A stretch of 64,000 nucleotides of DNA from Gammaproteobacteria bacterium (GCA_028821195.1 JAPPHB010000085.1:128580-192579), one strand, 5' to 3'; shown: positions 37,146 through 48,466, counted from the stretch's first letter. Numbers and translations: made by a program. The notes: generated by a model not told the origin, from the letters alone.

Positions 37146-37208
37146 TTGGTCCTCCTGTCGGGCATCGTAACGCAGGGCCGCTCCGGGGAGTGCGGCCGGC
37201 ATGCAACT

Positions 37209-37748
37209 CTATTCGTCCAGTACGCTCTCGTACCTCGGATTCACGACGAACTGCCGATCCTGAAAGATCTTCCTGTCCCACGGAAATATTACGGTGGAAC
37301 CGGTCTCCAGCGCAAAGTAGTCGGGCTTATAGCCCCGCGGCCGCACGAAGCAGGTCGCGGTGCGGACTTCGGCGGGCCCGACGTCGCGCACGGCCGCGAG
37401 CCCCAGCCGCAGGGTCTCCCCGGAAGTGGTGATCTCGTCCACGAGCAGCACCCGGCGGCCGGCGGCGACGCGGGGAGCCGCGTCGAGCACCTCGGGGCGC
37501 TCCCGGATCGAGTTGTCGTCTCCCCGGCGCGAGATTTTCATCGAGTGGAAGTCGAGACGCAGCATGGACGCGACGATGGCGCCCGGAATGACGCCCGCGC
37601 GCGCGATGCCGACGACCAGGTCGGGCCTGTGTTCGCGCGCTACCTTGAGCGCGAGCGCCCGGCACAGCTCCCCGAACATCTCCCAGGACACGTCCAGGTA
37701 GTCTCCGGTCGGATCCGAGAAGCGGGGCTGGTTGTATCTGGATGGCAT
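37209..37748 (-). CDS. Phosphoribosyltransferase (type I fold)
   Basis: A 179-residue enzyme. The PRPP-binding signature VLLVDEITTSGETL (~99-112) is intact; the DLVVGIARAGVIPGA segment before it is the first strand/loop of the fold. Length and sequence resemble hypoxanthine/xanthine-guanine type phosphoribosyltransferases, which salvage purine bases to nucleotides. Substrate is not readable, so no symbol is given. It starts at ATG 37748 without a clear Shine-Dalgarno and precedes the cytochrome gene by 63 nt on the same strand. The gene at 37948 diverges from it. Confidence 0.85.
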   Translation of the reverse strand: MPSRYNQPRFSDPTGDYLDVSWEMFGELCRALALKVAREHRPDLVVGIARAGVIPGAIVASMLRLDFHSMKISRRGDDNSIRERPEVLDAAPRVAAGRRVLLVDEITTSGETLRLGLAAVRDVGPAEVRTATCFVRPRGYKPDYFALETGSTVIFPWDRKIFQDRQFVVNPRYESVLDE

Positions 37749-37947
37749 GTCGGCCTGACTGACTGAATCGGGGATGCGACGCGGACCGGATGCCCCGGAC
37801 CTGCATCCCGGCGAGGTTCGGGGCAGAGGAAGTTAGGAACAGTCGGCGGGCCACGCCACCGAGCGACACGGTGTCGCGCTCCCGGCTGACAGCCGGCAAT
37901 ATCAGCACTGGGAGGGGCGCGCAGCGGCCGGCCGGAACCAGGAGCAC

Positions 37948-38409
37948 ATGACCAGCACCCACCAGACCGAAGACCCGCAGGCCCTGGCCGACGAGCGCCT
38001 GGAAGCCACGCTGGAAAAGACGGGGGCGCGCGACCCGCGAGGCGTATGCAGGGAGCGCCTGCGGGAGCTGAAGGGCGTCGATGCGGCGGCCTTCGAGCAG
38101 GCGCTCGGCCACTATCGCGACCGGCTGGTCCCGTCGATCGCCGCGGGCGAAGAACCGTTTACCGCCTGGGTCGAGTACGGCCGTACGATCGCGGGCCTCA
38201 CCTTCCAGGGAAGAACCGTCGCCATCGACCGGACGGGGCTGGCGCGCGAATACGCGACGCCGGCCGATCCGGAGGCGCTGGTGCTGCACCTGCCGAAGGG
38301 AGGGAAGGGACGCGCGCTGCTCGTGGCTCAGCCGCGCGATCCGTCGCCCGCGCAGCAGGCGACCCGCGACCTCCTGGTTGACGGGCGTTCCGCCTTGAGG
38401 GAACGTTAG
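37948..38409 (+). CDS. Small conserved-looking protein of unknown function
   Basis: A 153-residue frame with AGGAG 4 nt before the ATG. It is charged and helix-rich (DERLEATLEKTGARDPRGVCRERLRELKGVDAAAFEQAL), with a strand-rich centre (PFTAWVEYGRTIAGLTFQGRTVAID). It ends RSALRER. I recognise no domain. It is followed by another small gene after 27 nt on the same strand. A soluble cytoplasmic protein is likely; function unknown. Confidence 0.6.
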   Translation: MTSTHQTEDPQALADERLEATLEKTGARDPRGVCRERLRELKGVDAAAFEQALGHYRDRLVPSIAAGEEPFTAWVEYGRTIAGLTFQGRTVAIDRTGLAREYATPADPEALVLHLPKGGKGRALLVAQPRDPSPAQQATRDLLVDGRSALRER

Positions 38410-38436
38410 GCTGCCGGGCATCCAGGAGATCCGGGA

Positions 38437-38721
38437 ATGGACGAGCAACGAATCTACACGCCGCGCAACGTGGCCTGGAGCCCCCGCCCGGGGTGGGCCA
38501 CCGTGCGTCTCGTGGGCACCTGCGCGGACCGCTCGCTCAGGCGCGGGCGGGTGGTGATGCACTCGCCGAGCGACGACTACCACTCGATCCCCGGGCACGA
38601 CCGGGGGCTCGAGGCCGAACGAATCGTCATCGTGCTCGCGGAGGCCACCCACCTGATCGAGGACGACCTGCACCTGGTGCCCGAAGGCGCGGTGGTGGCG
38701 GTGGGCGAACCTCTGCCCTGA
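38437..38721 (+). CDS. Small protein of unknown function
   Basis: A 94-residue frame with GGAG about 8 nt before the ATG and the stop 14 nt before the convergent transaminase stop. The sequence starts DEQRIYTPRNVAWSPRPGWATV and has a central RVVMHSPSDDYHSIPGHDRG stretch. No recognised family. It probably forms a short operon with the gene at 37948. The codon pattern fits the neighbouring genes. Confidence 0.52.
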   Translation: MDEQRIYTPRNVAWSPRPGWATVRLVGTCADRSLRRGRVVMHSPSDDYHSIPGHDRGLEAERIVIVLAEATHLIEDDLHLVPEGAVVAVGEPLP

Positions 38722-38735
38722 GAAAAAGGGGGAGC

Positions 38736-39587
38736 CTACGCCGCGCCCGGCAGCCCCTTCCGGAACGCTTCCGACAGCCGCTTCGCCACCGGCCCCACCC
38801 GTCCATCGCCGACCGCCTTCCCGTCGATCTCCACGATGGGATGGACCTCCGTAGTCGTGCCCGTCAGGAACGCCTCGCTCGCGGATGCAAGTTCCTCCAC
38901 CGCCAGCGGGCGCAGCTCGACCGCGATTCCCAGTTCGGCCGCCAGCTCGAGCACGTACTCGCGGGTGATGCCGTGCAGGATCTGGTGGGTGGCCGGGTGG
39001 GTCACCAGCGCACCGCCTCTTACCGCGAAGAAGTTGCTGTGCGCCCCCTCGATGGCGACCCCGTCGCGCACCAGGATGACATCGTCCACCCCGGCGTCCA
39101 CGGCGGCCTGCATGGCCAGAACGTTGGGCAGCAGCGCGATGCTCTTGATGTCCACCCGGGCCCAGCGCCGGTCAGGGGCGGTGATGGCCCGGTAGCCTCG
39201 CTCCCAGGTCTCGCTCGAAGGCCGCTGGTGCGGGCGTGCATACGCGTACACGGTGGGCTCCACGGCGTGCGGCGGGAAGTAGTGGGTGCGGGGAGCCGTG
39301 CCCCGCGTCACCTGCATGTAGACGTAGGCGAAGTCGGCGTCGGCGAGGCCGTTCAGCTCCAGCAGCCGCTGCTTGACGGCGGGCAGCCGGCCCGTGTCGT
39401 AGTCGATGCGCAGCGCCGCCAGGCCACGGGTCATGCGCGCCAGATGGCGGTCGCCGCGAAAGAAGCGTCCCCCGTACGCAGGCGTGACCTCGTAGATGCC
39501 GTCGGACAACAGAAAGCCGCGGTCGTCCGCGGCGACGCGGGCTTCAGCCCTCGGCAGGTACTCGCCGTTCAGATATATGGTGTCCAC
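38736..39587 (-). CDS. dat: D-amino-acid transaminase (D-alanine type)
   Basis: A 283-residue class IV PLP aminotransferase that interconverts D-alanine and pyruvate with D-glutamate/2-oxoglutarate, supplying D-amino acids for peptidoglycan. It opens VDTIYLNGEYL; the PLP Lys lies in VDIKSIALLPNVLA, a block typical of bacterial DAAT; and IEGAHSNFF and GTTTEVHPI follow. The GTG at 39587 lies one nt after the pspA stop, so translation is coupled. The frame reaching to 39686 overlaps pspA and is rejected. Linkage of a cell-wall precursor enzyme to PspA suggests a shared envelope-stress response. Confidence 0.85.
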   Translation of the reverse strand: MDTIYLNGEYLPRAEARVAADDRGFLLSDGIYEVTPAYGGRFFRGDRHLARMTRGLAALRIDYDTGRLPAVKQRLLELNGLADADFAYVYMQVTRGTAPRTHYFPPHAVEPTVYAYARPHQRPSSETWERGYRAITAPDRRWARVDIKSIALLPNVLAMQAAVDAGVDDVILVRDGVAIEGAHSNFFAVRGGALVTHPATHQILHGITREYVLELAAELGIAVELRPLAVEELASASEAFLTGTTTEVHPIVEIDGKAVGDGRVGPVAKRLSEAFRKGLPGAA

Positions 39588-39588
39588 G

Positions 39589-40452
39589 TCACGACCCGTC
39601 GTTTCTGCCCAGCCGTTCGAACTCCTCGAGAAGCTGCGCCTCCTGTATGGGCGCGACGGGAGCGGAGGAGGAGGCGTCGGAATCATCGGCTTCGGGGTCT
39701 TCCGCGGATGCGGCCTCGGCGGACGCGCCCCCGGCGGTGAGCTGCCGGGGAGGCTCGGGCGCGCCTCCCGGAAGCAGCCCCATCTTCGCCTTCAGGGCCA
39801 GCAGGCGGTCGTCCATGGCGGCGCCTTCGCCGCCCGATTCCAGCCTCAGGAACTCATCCTCGAGCGAATCCCCGGTCAGTGCCTCGGTGACCTCCGCCTG
39901 AGCGAGGCTGCGGCGCTCCTCTTCCTCGATCTTGGCCGCCATGCGGTTGAACGCGTCGAACGCCGACTGGTCCGAGAGCCCGGACATGGTGGCGTGGATG
40001 CGCTTCTGCGCCTGAGCCCGCTTCTGCTTCGCGATCAGCAGGTTCCGCTTGCGCTTCGCCTCCTCGATCTTGTCGTTCAGGGTGCGGAGCGATCCCTTGA
40101 GCTTCTCGGTCTCCTCCTTCTGCGCACGCCAGGTCTGCTCCAGCGCCCCTGCGCGCTGGGTGTGTTCCTGCTGCCGGCTCAGAGCCTGCATGGCGAGGTC
40201 GTCACGGCCCTCCCGCACGGCCAGCTCCGCCCGCTTCTGCCAAGCCTGGGCCTGCTTGACCTCGGCATCGAGCTGGGCTCCGAGCTTGCGTTCGTCCGCG
40301 ATCGCTCCCGCGACATCGCGCTTCGCCTTGGCGAGCTGGTCCCGCATGTCGAGGATGATCTGGTTGAGCATCTTCTCCGGGTTTTCCGCCTTCGCGATCA
40401 GGTCGTTGATGTTCGACTTGATGAGCGTCGACAGCTTCTGGAAGATTCCCAT
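39589..40452 (-). CDS. pspA: PspA/IM30 family membrane-stress protein
   Basis: A 287-residue coiled-coil protein of the PspA/Vipp1 (ESCRT-III-like) family that binds stressed inner membrane. The N terminus (MGIFQKLSTLIKSNINDLI) is the amphipathic membrane helix, followed by the ENPEKMLNQIILDM hallmark. Charged heptads run from ~30 to ~230 (KAKRDVAGAIADE, RKRNLLIAKQKRAQAQKRI). The tail is acidic and Ser/Ala rich. ATG 40452 lies 4 nt after the ybjN stop; AGGGC is upstream. It is part of ybjN-pspA-dat. Confidence 0.9.
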   Translation of the reverse strand: MGIFQKLSTLIKSNINDLIAKAENPEKMLNQIILDMRDQLAKAKRDVAGAIADERKLGAQLDAEVKQAQAWQKRAELAVREGRDDLAMQALSRQQEHTQRAGALEQTWRAQKEETEKLKGSLRTLNDKIEEAKRKRNLLIAKQKRAQAQKRIHATMSGLSDQSAFDAFNRMAAKIEEEERRSLAQAEVTEALTGDSLEDEFLRLESGGEGAAMDDRLLALKAKMGLLPGGAPEPPRQLTAGGASAEAASAEDPEADDSDASSSAPVAPIQEAQLLEEFERLGRNDGS

Positions 40453-40456
40453 GAGT

Positions 40457-40876
40457 TCAGCCCTCCATCGCCTGCGGTGCGCTGCTCGCCTGCGCAAGCT
40501 CGCGAATCCTGCCCATGTGACTTGACGCCGCGAGCTGAAGGCTCTCGATCGAGGCCTGCAGCTCGGTGAAGTCCAGGTTCTCCAGTTCGAGCGTGTCGGT
40601 GAGGATCAGCTCCCCCTCCTCGATTCCGTAGGCGCCGTGCACGATGTCGGTCGCGTTGAGTTCCAGCAGTGTGCGGTACAGCCCGGTGAGTTCGTCCTCC
40701 GGCTCCGCCGGAAGATCCATCATCTTGAGGCGCAGCACCAGCACGGGATCCGAGTGGTGGACCACCACGCCCGCGCCTCCATTGTCGCCGTGTGCGAGGA
40801 ACATGCCCTCGTCGACCTCTTGATAGTCCAGATCCATGCGGATCAGGAAGCCTTCGACATCCTCTCGACTTACCAT
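40457..40876 (-). CDS. YbjN-domain protein
   Basis: A 139-residue protein of the YbjN (type III secretion chaperone-like) fold. It begins MVSREDVEGFLIRMDLDYQEVDEG, then FLAHGDNGGAGVVVHHSDPVLVLRLKM and LYRTLLELNATDIVHGAYGIEEGE, in the usual strand-helix order. YbjN proteins are linked to stress and motility phenotypes, but the molecular role is unclear. ATG 40876 has GGAG about 8 nt upstream; the frame reaching to 40987 lacks a plausible leader. It heads the ybjN-pspA-dat unit. Confidence 0.78.
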   Translation of the reverse strand: MVSREDVEGFLIRMDLDYQEVDEGMFLAHGDNGGAGVVVHHSDPVLVLRLKMMDLPAEPEDELTGLYRTLLELNATDIVHGAYGIEEGELILTDTLELENLDFTELQASIESLQLAASSHMGRIRELAQASSAPQAMEG

Positions 40877-40999
40877 GACTTCACTCCGTCTCCGGGGTGG
40901 GGGGCAGGTGGCTCTGCCCGCTCCTGGTGTCAGCCTGCTCGCCGGGCGGGTGCTGCCGGCCGCGATGCGACCGGAATGTCGCGCCACCCGGCGGCATAA

Positions 41000-41008
41000 C
41001 CTATAACA
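41000..41008 (-). promoter_or_regulatory. Possible extended -10 element for the ybjN-pspA-dat unit
   Basis: On the minus strand this reads TGTTATAGG, an extended -10 (TGn followed by TATAGG). It sits in the only A+T-rich patch of the 187-nt space between ybjN and uvrA. No -35 is seen. Transcription would begin near 40993, about 117 nt before the ybjN start. Confidence 0.3.
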
Positions 41009-41063
41009 CTAGCAGACGCCGGGGAGCCGCGGCCAGTTTCGCACCGGGCTGCGGGGCTGCTGC

Positions 41064-43955
41064 CTACGCCCTCCGCCGCTCCCGGTTCCTGTCCCGCAGC
41101 AGATCCGCCAGGAAGGCCCCCGTGTACGAGGTCCGTTGCGCGGCGACCTCTTCGGGTGTTCCGGCTGCGACCACCCGCCCTCCGCCCGCGCCCCCTTCCG
41201 GGCCGAGGTCAATGAGCCAGTCGGCGGTCTTGATCACGTGAAGGTTGTGCTCTATGACCACCACCGTGTTGCCGCGGTCCACCAGGCGGTGCAGCACCTC
41301 CATCAGGACGCGCACGTCCTCGAAGTGCAGCCCAGTGGTGGGTTCGTCGAGGATGTACAGCGTCCTGCCGGTCGCGCGCTTGGAGAGTTCGCTCGCCAGC
41401 TTGACCCGCTGCGCCTCGCCGCCCGAGAGGGTCGTCGCCGGCTGACCCAGCCGGACATAGCCGAGCCCGACCTGCGCCAGTGTATTGAGGCGGTGGCGAA
41501 TGCGGGGCACGGCGTCGAAGAACTCGAGGGCCTCCGCGACCGGCATCGCAAGGACCTCGGCGATGTTCCGGCCCTTGTAGGCGATGTCGAGGGTCTCGCG
41601 ATTGTAGCGCCGGCCCCGGCATACGTCGCACGGCACGTAGACGTCGGGCAGGAAGTGCATCTCGATCTTCACGAGCCCGTCGCCCTTGCACGATTCGCAT
41701 CTGCCTCCCTTTACGTTGAACGAGAAACGGCCCGGGCCGTAGCCTCGCACCTGCGACTCGGGAAGGCTCGCGAAAAGTTGGCGGATGGGGGTGAAGAGGC
41801 CGGTGTAGGTCGCGGGATTGGAGCGCGGCGTCCGTCCGATGGGCGACTGGTTCACCTCGATGACCTTGTCGATCAGCTCGGCGCCATGCACGTCGTCGTG
41901 ATCTCCGGGGAGGGCCACGGACCGGTAGAAGCGGCGCGCCAGGGCGCGGTACAGGGTATGGTTCACCAGGGTGGACTTGCCCGACCCGCTGACCCCGGTG
42001 ACCGCGACGAAACACCCCAGGGGAAACCCTACCGCCAGGTCGCGCAGGTTGTGCTGGCGCGCGCCCTCAACCACGAGCCCACGCTCGGGGTCGGCGGGTC
42101 GGCGCCGGGCCGGCACGGGGATTTCGCGCGCGCCACGCAGGTACGCGCCGGTGAGCGAGCGCGGGTGGTTGACGACCTCCTGAACCGTCCCCGCGGCCAC
42201 CACCTCGCCCCCTTGACGCCCGGCCCCCGGACCCAGGTCGACGACGTGGTCGGCGGCGAGGATGGTGTCCTCGTCGTGCTCCACCACCAGCACGGTGTTG
42301 CCCAGGTCGCGCAGCGAGCGGAGCGTGTCCAGCAGGCCGTGGTTGTCGCGCGGATGCAGGCCGATCGACGGTTCATCCAGGATGTAGAGCACGCCCACCA
42401 GGCCGCTGCCGATCTGGGTCGCCAGGCGGATGCGCTGCGCCTCCCCCCCGGAGAGGGTGTCGGCCGAGCGGCCCAGGCTGAGGTAGTCGAGGCCCACGGC
42501 GGTCAGGAAGCGGAGGCGGTTTTCGACCTCCTTGAGGATCGGACCGGCGATTTCGGCCGGGAGCGGCGGGCCGGGAGCCTGCTCGAGGGTGTCGGAGCGC
42601 AGGCGGCCGGCCACCGGGAGCGAGCGCACGAAGGCCAGGCATTCCGAGATGGGCAGGTCGATCACCTGGCCGATGGAGCGGCCGCCCAGGGTCACGGCCC
42701 GGGAGCGGCGGCCGAGGCGCGTCCCGTCGCACGCCTTGCACGGCAGCACCGACATGTAGGACTCGAGCTGGCCGCGCACGTAGTCCGACCCGGTCTCCCG
42801 GTAGCGCCGCTCGACGCTGGCGACCACGCCCTCCCAGACGTCCTCGTAGTATCCCGCCGAGCCCGCCGACCGGTAGGGGAAGCGGATCTTCATGGGAGCC
42901 GAACCCCACAGGATGCCCTGGTGGACCTCGGGGTCCAGGGTATTCCAGGGCTCGCGCGGGTCGAACTCGTAGGCGGCCGCGAGCCCGGGGATCACCGAGC
43001 GTCGCAGGTGTCCGGCGGGATCCCCCCAGGGAAGCACCACCCCCTCCATGACCGAGAGGCCGGGGTCGCCGAGCAGGAGCTGCGGGTTGACCTCCCGCCG
43101 CGTCCCCAGCCCGCCGCAATCCTCGCACGCGCCATAGGGTGAGTTGAAGGAGAACTGGCGCGGTTCCAGCTCCGGCAGGCTGGTGCCGCATTCCACGCAG
43201 GCGTATTGCTCGCTGAAGAGCAGGGGATTGTCCTCTCCGCGCACCCGCACCCCTGCGACGCCCTCGGCCGTCGAGAGGGCGGTCTCGATCGAGTCGGAGA
43301 GGCGGCCGCGGTCGGAGTCGCGCACCGTCAGGCGGTCGACGACGATGGCGATGTCGTGGTTCTCGTACCGATTGAGCGCGGGAGGATGCGACAGGTCGTA
43401 GACCTGGCCATCGACGAGCGCCCGGACGAAGCCGGTGCGGCGCGCCCGTTCGAACAGCTCCCGGAACTCGCCCTTGCGCCCGCGCACCAGGGGAGCGAGC
43501 ACCTCGATCTGGCTTCCCGCCTGCCGTTCCAGAAGCTGTTCCACGATCTGAGTGGCGCTCTGGCGCAGGACGGGCCGGCCGCACTCCGGACAGTGCGGGG
43601 TGCCCGCGCGCGCCCACAGCAGGCGCAGGTAGTCGTAGATCTCGGTAACCGTGCCCACCGTCGAACGCGGATTGCGGTTCACCGTCTTCTGCTCGATGGA
43701 GATCGCCGGCGACAGCCCCTCGATGGAGTCGACGTCGGGCTTCTCCATCAGGCCCAGGAACTGACGGGCGTAGGCCGACAGCGACTCCACGTAGCGCCGT
43801 TGTCCCTCGGCGTAGATCGTGTCGAACGCGAGCGATGATTTCCCCGATCCGGACAGGCCGGTGATGACGACGATACGTTCGCGGGGGAGCTTGAGGTCGA
43901 TGTTGCGGAGGTTGTGCTCGCGCGCTCCCCGGATGATGAGCGTGTCGCCGGTCAT
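41064..43955 (-). CDS. uvrA: Excinuclease ABC subunit A
   Basis: A 963-residue DNA-damage recognition ATPase of nucleotide excision repair. Walker A sites are GLSGSGKS (~32-39) and GVSGSGKS in the second half; signature motifs are [16 protein letters not shown] and [15 protein letters not shown]. Zinc-binding cysteines are present in CVECG/CEDCGG and [14 protein letters not shown]. The frame reaching to 44180 adds shadow residues; the true ATG 43955 overlaps the tamB stop by 4 nt (ATGA). It is the last gene of the 23-kb minus-strand cluster. Confidence 0.96.
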   Translation of the reverse strand: MTGDTLIIRGAREHNLRNIDLKLPRERIVVITGLSGSGKSSLAFDTIYAEGQRRYVESLSAYARQFLGLMEKPDVDSIEGLSPAISIEQKTVNRNPRSTVGTVTEIYDYLRLLWARAGTPHCPECGRPVLRQSATQIVEQLLERQAGSQIEVLAPLVRGRKGEFRELFERARRTGFVRALVDGQVYDLSHPPALNRYENHDIAIVVDRLTVRDSDRGRLSDSIETALSTAEGVAGVRVRGEDNPLLFSEQYACVECGTSLPELEPRQFSFNSPYGACEDCGGLGTRREVNPQLLLGDPGLSVMEGVVLPWGDPAGHLRRSVIPGLAAAYEFDPREPWNTLDPEVHQGILWGSAPMKIRFPYRSAGSAGYYEDVWEGVVASVERRYRETGSDYVRGQLESYMSVLPCKACDGTRLGRRSRAVTLGGRSIGQVIDLPISECLAFVRSLPVAGRLRSDTLEQAPGPPLPAEIAGPILKEVENRLRFLTAVGLDYLSLGRSADTLSGGEAQRIRLATQIGSGLVGVLYILDEPSIGLHPRDNHGLLDTLRSLRDLGNTVLVVEHDEDTILAADHVVDLGPGAGRQGGEVVAAGTVQEVVNHPRSLTGAYLRGAREIPVPARRRPADPERGLVVEGARQHNLRDLAVGFPLGCFVAVTGVSGSGKSTLVNHTLYRALARRFYRSVALPGDHDDVHGAELIDKVIEVNQSPIGRTPRSNPATYTGLFTPIRQLFASLPESQVRGYGPGRFSFNVKGGRCESCKGDGLVKIEMHFLPDVYVPCDVCRGRRYNRETLDIAYKGRNIAEVLAMPVAEALEFFDAVPRIRHRLNTLAQVGLGYVRLGQPATTLSGGEAQRVKLASELSKRATGRTLYILDEPTTGLHFEDVRVLMEVLHRLVDRGNTVVVIEHNLHVIKTADWLIDLGPEGGAGGGRVVAAGTPEEVAAQRTSYTGAFLADLLRDRNRERRRA

Positions 43956-46900
43956 CGGCCCCACTCGCGATAGATGAACAGCCCCAGCGAATGTGCGTAG
44001 GTCGGGCCGCTCTGCTGGACCCCGAGCACGCCCCGGCGCAGAAGCGGGTCCTCGGCGAAGCTTTCGAAGCCCCACAGGTCGGCGAAGCGCCACTCCAGGC
44101 GCGCGTTGGGGATGCGGGTGCGCGTCTGGGTGGTGGTCCCGACCGGAGCCAGGTCGACGGACAGGAAGACATCGTCCCACAGGTAGCGGCCGAACTCGAT
44201 CTGTGTGGAGGCGAGGGTGCCCAGCAGGCTGGGATTAGGGCCAAGGCGCTGCGTGGCCCGCTGGTTGGAGATGGCGAAGTAGTCCACGAAGCCGATCTCC
44301 TGCGCGACTGCCTCCTGGAACTCGTCTGCCAGCCGACCCAGACCGAGCGACAGGCCATCGGTGATGATCGCCCCGCCCAGCAGCGACGACTCGCCGGAGC
44401 CCAGCAGTGCAGGGGGCCTGCCGAACACCAGGTAGCTGACCAGTTCCGGTTCCTCGATGGGCGCGGCCGCGTCGCTGGTCAGCGACACCGAGGGAGCCAC
44501 CAGGGTGCCGCCCACGTTGGCGATCACGTTGAGCGGGCTGTCCCCGGCACGGAGGCGGGCGACCGCCTGGATGTCCAGGTTCGGGTTGACGCCGGGAATG
44601 CCGATGAACTCGAGGGTTCCCTCCTGCACCACGAAGCGGCGGCCGAAGTAGTTGTAGGATCCCCGGATGGCCTCGAGTTCCCCGACCGCCACGAAGCGGC
44701 GTGCCCCGCGGTCGTACTCCAGCTCGAGGCCGCCGTCGATCTCCATGTCGATCTGCCGGCTGCGCAGCCAGCTGTCGCTCTCCACGCTCAGCTCGATCTC
44801 GGCGACCAGGTTGTCGAGGAACGGGTTCTGTCCTGCCTCGATGATGGGCAGCACGCCGGCCAGGGTGGTATCCACGGCTGCGAAGAAGGTGGTGTCGGCC
44901 AGGTCCACGATGGTCTGGTAGCGCGCGAACTCGTCCAGATAGAGGGTGCCCTGTTCGACGTCCAGGGCCCCCTGCACGACCGGGCTGCGATAGTTTCCGG
45001 TCAGGCGCAGCTGCCCGCTCACGACCCCCTCGATGTCATAGCGGTTGACCGCCCGGAAGCTGGCGCCGTCGATGGCGAGGTCGAGGGCCGGGTCGCGCAG
45101 TGGGCGCAGGTGCAGCGATCCGTTCACCCGGGCGAGCCCACCGGAACGCAGATTGGCCGAGAGCGTGGCGCGGGCGTCCTCGGTGAACCCCAGTACGGCT
45201 TCCACATCCGTGTACCGGACCCCCAGTTCCGGCAGTGCGAGGGCGCCTCCGGCCAGAGACAGTCCGCCATTCGTGCGGATGTTCGCCGGGGGACCCGTGA
45301 GATGCAGCTCTCCATCGACAACGCCCTCGACATCCTCGAGGCCGGGAACGACGCGCGAAACGACCGCAAGCGGGAACTCGCGTGCGACGACCGCGATGTC
45401 CATCGGTTCGTCAGGGAAGCGTTGGGGCACCCGCCCGAGTTCCAAGGCCGCAGCCAGGGCGCCCCGGGCGGACAGGACCTGCGCTTCCTGGCTCCACGCC
45501 TCGATGTCACCGGTGATCCGGCGGTCGAGGTACTCGAGTTCGCCCGCGACGCGGGTGAAGTCCACATTGCCGTATCCCAGTCCGTCGGCCTGGAAGGAAG
45601 CCTCCATTCCGGGGTCGTCGCCGGTCCCGGATACCTGCAGGTCGAGGTTTACCACTCCGCGAAGATTGTCTTCCTCCAGGCCGGTCAGATGCGCCACGTG
45701 GGTCAGGCGCTCCAGTGGGAGGCTCCGCACCACCAGCTCGAAGTCCGCCGGGCCGGGGCCGCGCGGGATGACGCCATCGGCTTCAATCCTCATTCCGCCC
45801 ACGCCGGGACGCGTGAAGCTGAAGTCGTCGACCACGAAACGCCCGCCGTCCCACAGGAGGCGCGCCGGTCCGCCGAGATTCCAGCGGCCGCCTGCGAAGC
45901 GGGCGGTGAGTTCGTCGAGATGGAGTACTCCGTTGGTTGCGTCCGCCTGGTAGGTGGCGCGCGCCTGGTAGCTCTCGGCGTCCGTGCGCTCGAGGTCGGC
46001 ACGCAGCCGGCCCTCGGATCGGGAAAGGTCCAGTTCGATGGCGGCAGAGGCGAAGTCTCTGCCTTCGACCGCGAACGAGTCGGTGAGGATGGAGGCGATG
46101 AGCCGCCCGCGGGTCCCGGGCAGACCGTCGACGCGGACGTCCAGTGCGGCCCGGCTGATCGCGTTCTCGCGAAAGCGAAAGCCATCGATGGTGACGATGC
46201 CCTCCGCCGCGAACCGGTCGACCGCGCCGCGCAGGGTGGCTTCGGCCGAGACGCGCCCATCGACCTCGACCTCTCTCAGCAGGGGAAGGGTGTCGGGATC
46301 GATTCCCTCCAGGCGCAGCAACTCGATCTCCAGGCGCGATAACGTGTCGGCCGCGATGATCGGACCCGCCATGAAGAAGGGCCGCAGGCCGTCCAGCGAT
46401 TCGCTGGCGAAAGCGATGCGGACCTCCCCGGGCTGGAGACCCTCCGCGAGACCCAGGTCTCCGGATGCGTCCAGAGTGCCCAGGCTGGTCACGGCGTGCA
46501 GCGTGTCCAGGGTGGCCGCGCCCGCCTCCAGGCGAAGCGCGGACCTCGCCGAGTCCACGGCAACCACCCCGACCGCGGCGGAAGCGATGCGAACCCGCAC
46601 GTCGGCTACGACCGAGTCGGGCTCGAGCCCGCGACCGTCCACGAACACGCCGCCGGTCACGATCGTGGGTTCCGGGAGTTCGGGCACGATGCGCGAAAGG
46701 TGGAAGTCGCGCACCTCGGTCTCGGCCTGGTAGCTGCGGCCGATGTCGCGCGCATCGAGGCGCGCATTCATGGCCAGAGGTCCTGCGGGCGTCTCGAGGT
46801 CGAGCTCGACCGTGAGGTCGGCGAGGCGTCCGCGGGCACTCACGCCGCCGGTGACCTCGCCGGTAACCGGCAGGGACGGGAAGAACGCGCCCAGCGCGGT

Positions 46901-48466
46901 GAACGACAGCGGCTGGAGTTCGCCGGACAGGTCCACGAACGTTGCGCCGTCCTCACGTCCGACCGTGCCGCTTACGGTGACGTCCGACTGCGGGAGCCCC
47001 GCAGCCGCATGTGCCGCCGACGCGACGAAGTCGATTCCGTCCGACAGGCGTCCTCCTGCCTCAATGCGGAGCGAGCCCGAGCCTCCGATCGCGACGGGCT
47101 CGTTCATTTCGCCCAGCAGGCTGTACTGGAACGGCATCGACGTGAGCGAAAAGCCGGTCACGCCGGGGTTCGGCCCGACGTGCACCCGACCCCCGAATTC
47201 AAACCGGGAAGTGGCGTCGGCCGCGGCGGCCGCGACCGTCTCGAGGTCGCCCGAAACCTCCAGATCCTCCGGCCTGCCCTGGAAGCGCAGGCTGCCGGCG
47301 AGCGCACCCCGCCACGGGAGCGGCGAGGCCAGCCACGGATCGAACGCGGCGGCACTCAGCTCCTGCAGGCCGAGGTCACCGTCCAGAAGCACGGTATCCG
47401 GCGTGAGGGTCAGGGCGAGGCTACCCTCGAGTCCCCCGTCGGCGGTGGCAAGATCGAGGGAGGAGAAGGCGAGCGACGTCAACCCCGGCCTCAGGCCGAG
47501 GCCCAGCTCCAGGGACCCGCGGGCCGGAGGCAGCCCCGGAAACAGCCAGCGGATGTCCTCGAGCGCCGCAACCGGAGCGCTCAGGCTTGCGTCGATGCGC
47601 AGCTCCCCGTCCCAGGCGACCGCGCCCGTTCCCGACATTTCGGTCTCCGGGAGCCAGAGACGTTCGGCGTCGAAGGAGAGTCCGTTCTCGCCCACGAGGA
47701 TCTGTCCGCGATAGTCGGCCAACTCGAAGGGTTCTTCGGTCACGCTCCCCTGCAGGGACAGCGCGAACACGTCGAGGGCGGTCTGCTCCGCCCCGAATTC
47801 CGCCTCCCGCAGCCGCCCGCGGATACGGCTGAAGCGCTGTTCGCCCACGAAGCCGCCGCCGCCCGCCGCCGGCACACCCCCCATGCGTCCCGGAGGCGCG
47901 TCCGTGTCCACCCGCACGATGACGTCGCCATCGAAGACCGCGACGTCGCGCAGGACCAGGCCGGGTTCCTCGTCCTCGGGCCCGGACTGGAGGTTGAGCG
48001 CGGTGGCCGCTTCCCGCGGATCCGCGAGGATGCGGCTCCAGTTCGACTCGTCCTCACCGGGACCGCGCTCGACCGTCAGCACGGGATTCCACAGCTCCAG
48101 TCCGGCGAGCGCCAACTCCCCGCCGAACAGGCTCCGGAGCGAATAGCGAACGCGGATCGAGTCCGCAACGAACGCGGCGGGTCTTCCCGCCTCGGCGATC
48201 GTGACGCCGGACAGGGTGACCCCGGCGAGCAGGTTCGCGGAGCGGATTCCCGAGACCGCGACGTCCGCGCTCAGCCTTGCCGACGCCCGGCGGAGGACTT
48301 CCCCCACAACGATGCGCTGGCCCGGCCGGGTGTACACCAGCGCCACCGTCGCCGCACACAGGAGCGCGGCCAGCGAAAGCCCCCCGATCAGCAGAACCCG
48401 CCCGACGCGGGCCCGGCGGAGGCCGGATCCCGTTTCGGTTTCCGCTGCGGGGCCTGCGCCGGACAT
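43952..48466 (-). CDS. tamB: TamB-like translocation/assembly module protein
   Basis: A 1504-residue AsmA/TamB family protein. A single N-terminal helix ([25 protein letters not shown]) anchors it in the inner membrane; the rest is an extended beta-taco with repeated short strands that bridges the periplasm. The C-terminal DUF490 (TamB) block contains [30 protein letters not shown], which is characteristic. It moves lipids or helps outer-membrane protein assembly with a BamA-like partner, here encoded immediately upstream (1-nt overlap, TGATG). Start ATG 48466 excludes a shadow leader. It overlaps uvrA by 4 nt. Confidence 0.92.
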   Translation of the reverse strand: MSGAGPAAETETGSGLRRARVGRVLLIGGLSLAALLCAATVALVYTRPGQRIVVGEVLRRASARLSADVAVSGIRSANLLAGVTLSGVTIAEAGRPAAFVADSIRVRYSLRSLFGGELALAGLELWNPVLTVERGPGEDESNWSRILADPREAATALNLQSGPEDEEPGLVLRDVAVFDGDVIVRVDTDAPPGRMGGVPAAGGGGFVGEQRFSRIRGRLREAEFGAEQTALDVFALSLQGSVTEEPFELADYRGQILVGENGLSFDAERLWLPETEMSGTGAVAWDGELRIDASLSAPVAALEDIRWLFPGLPPARGSLELGLGLRPGLTSLAFSSLDLATADGGLEGSLALTLTPDTVLLDGDLGLQELSAAAFDPWLASPLPWRGALAGSLRFQGRPEDLEVSGDLETVAAAAADATSRFEFGGRVHVGPNPGVTGFSLTSMPFQYSLLGEMNEPVAIGGSGSLRIEAGGRLSDGIDFVASAAHAAAGLPQSDVTVSGTVGREDGATFVDLSGELQPLSFTALGAFFPSLPVTGEVTGGVSARGRLADLTVELDLETPAGPLAMNARLDARDIGRSYQAETEVRDFHLSRIVPELPEPTIVTGGVFVDGRGLEPDSVVADVRVRIASAAVGVVAVDSARSALRLEAGAATLDTLHAVTSLGTLDASGDLGLAEGLQPGEVRIAFASESLDGLRPFFMAGPIIAADTLSRLEIELLRLEGIDPDTLPLLREVEVDGRVSAEATLRGAVDRFAAEGIVTIDGFRFRENAISRAALDVRVDGLPGTRGRLIASILTDSFAVEGRDFASAAIELDLSRSEGRLRADLERTDAESYQARATYQADATNGVLHLDELTARFAGGRWNLGGPARLLWDGGRFVVDDFSFTRPGVGGMRIEADGVIPRGPGPADFELVVRSLPLERLTHVAHLTGLEEDNLRGVVNLDLQVSGTGDDPGMEASFQADGLGYGNVDFTRVAGELEYLDRRITGDIEAWSQEAQVLSARGALAAALELGRVPQRFPDEPMDIAVVAREFPLAVVSRVVPGLEDVEGVVDGELHLTGPPANIRTNGGLSLAGGALALPELGVRYTDVEAVLGFTEDARATLSANLRSGGLARVNGSLHLRPLRDPALDLAIDGASFRAVNRYDIEGVVSGQLRLTGNYRSPVVQGALDVEQGTLYLDEFARYQTIVDLADTTFFAAVDTTLAGVLPIIEAGQNPFLDNLVAEIELSVESDSWLRSRQIDMEIDGGLELEYDRGARRFVAVGELEAIRGSYNYFGRRFVVQEGTLEFIGIPGVNPNLDIQAVARLRAGDSPLNVIANVGGTLVAPSVSLTSDAAAPIEEPELVSYLVFGRPPALLGSGESSLLGGAIITDGLSLGLGRLADEFQEAVAQEIGFVDYFAISNQRATQRLGPNPSLLGTLASTQIEFGRYLWDDVFLSVDLAPVGTTTQTRTRIPNARLEWRFADLWGFESFAEDPLLRRGVLGVQQSGPTYAHSLGLFIYREWGR

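Noticed and set aside
37861-37896. Small hairpins upstream of 37948 (GAGCGACAC with a bulged partner; CCGGCT-GAC-AGCCGG)
   Set aside because: Stem lengths of 6-9 bp are common by chance in GC-rich DNA, and there is no conserved riboswitch or attenuator pattern.
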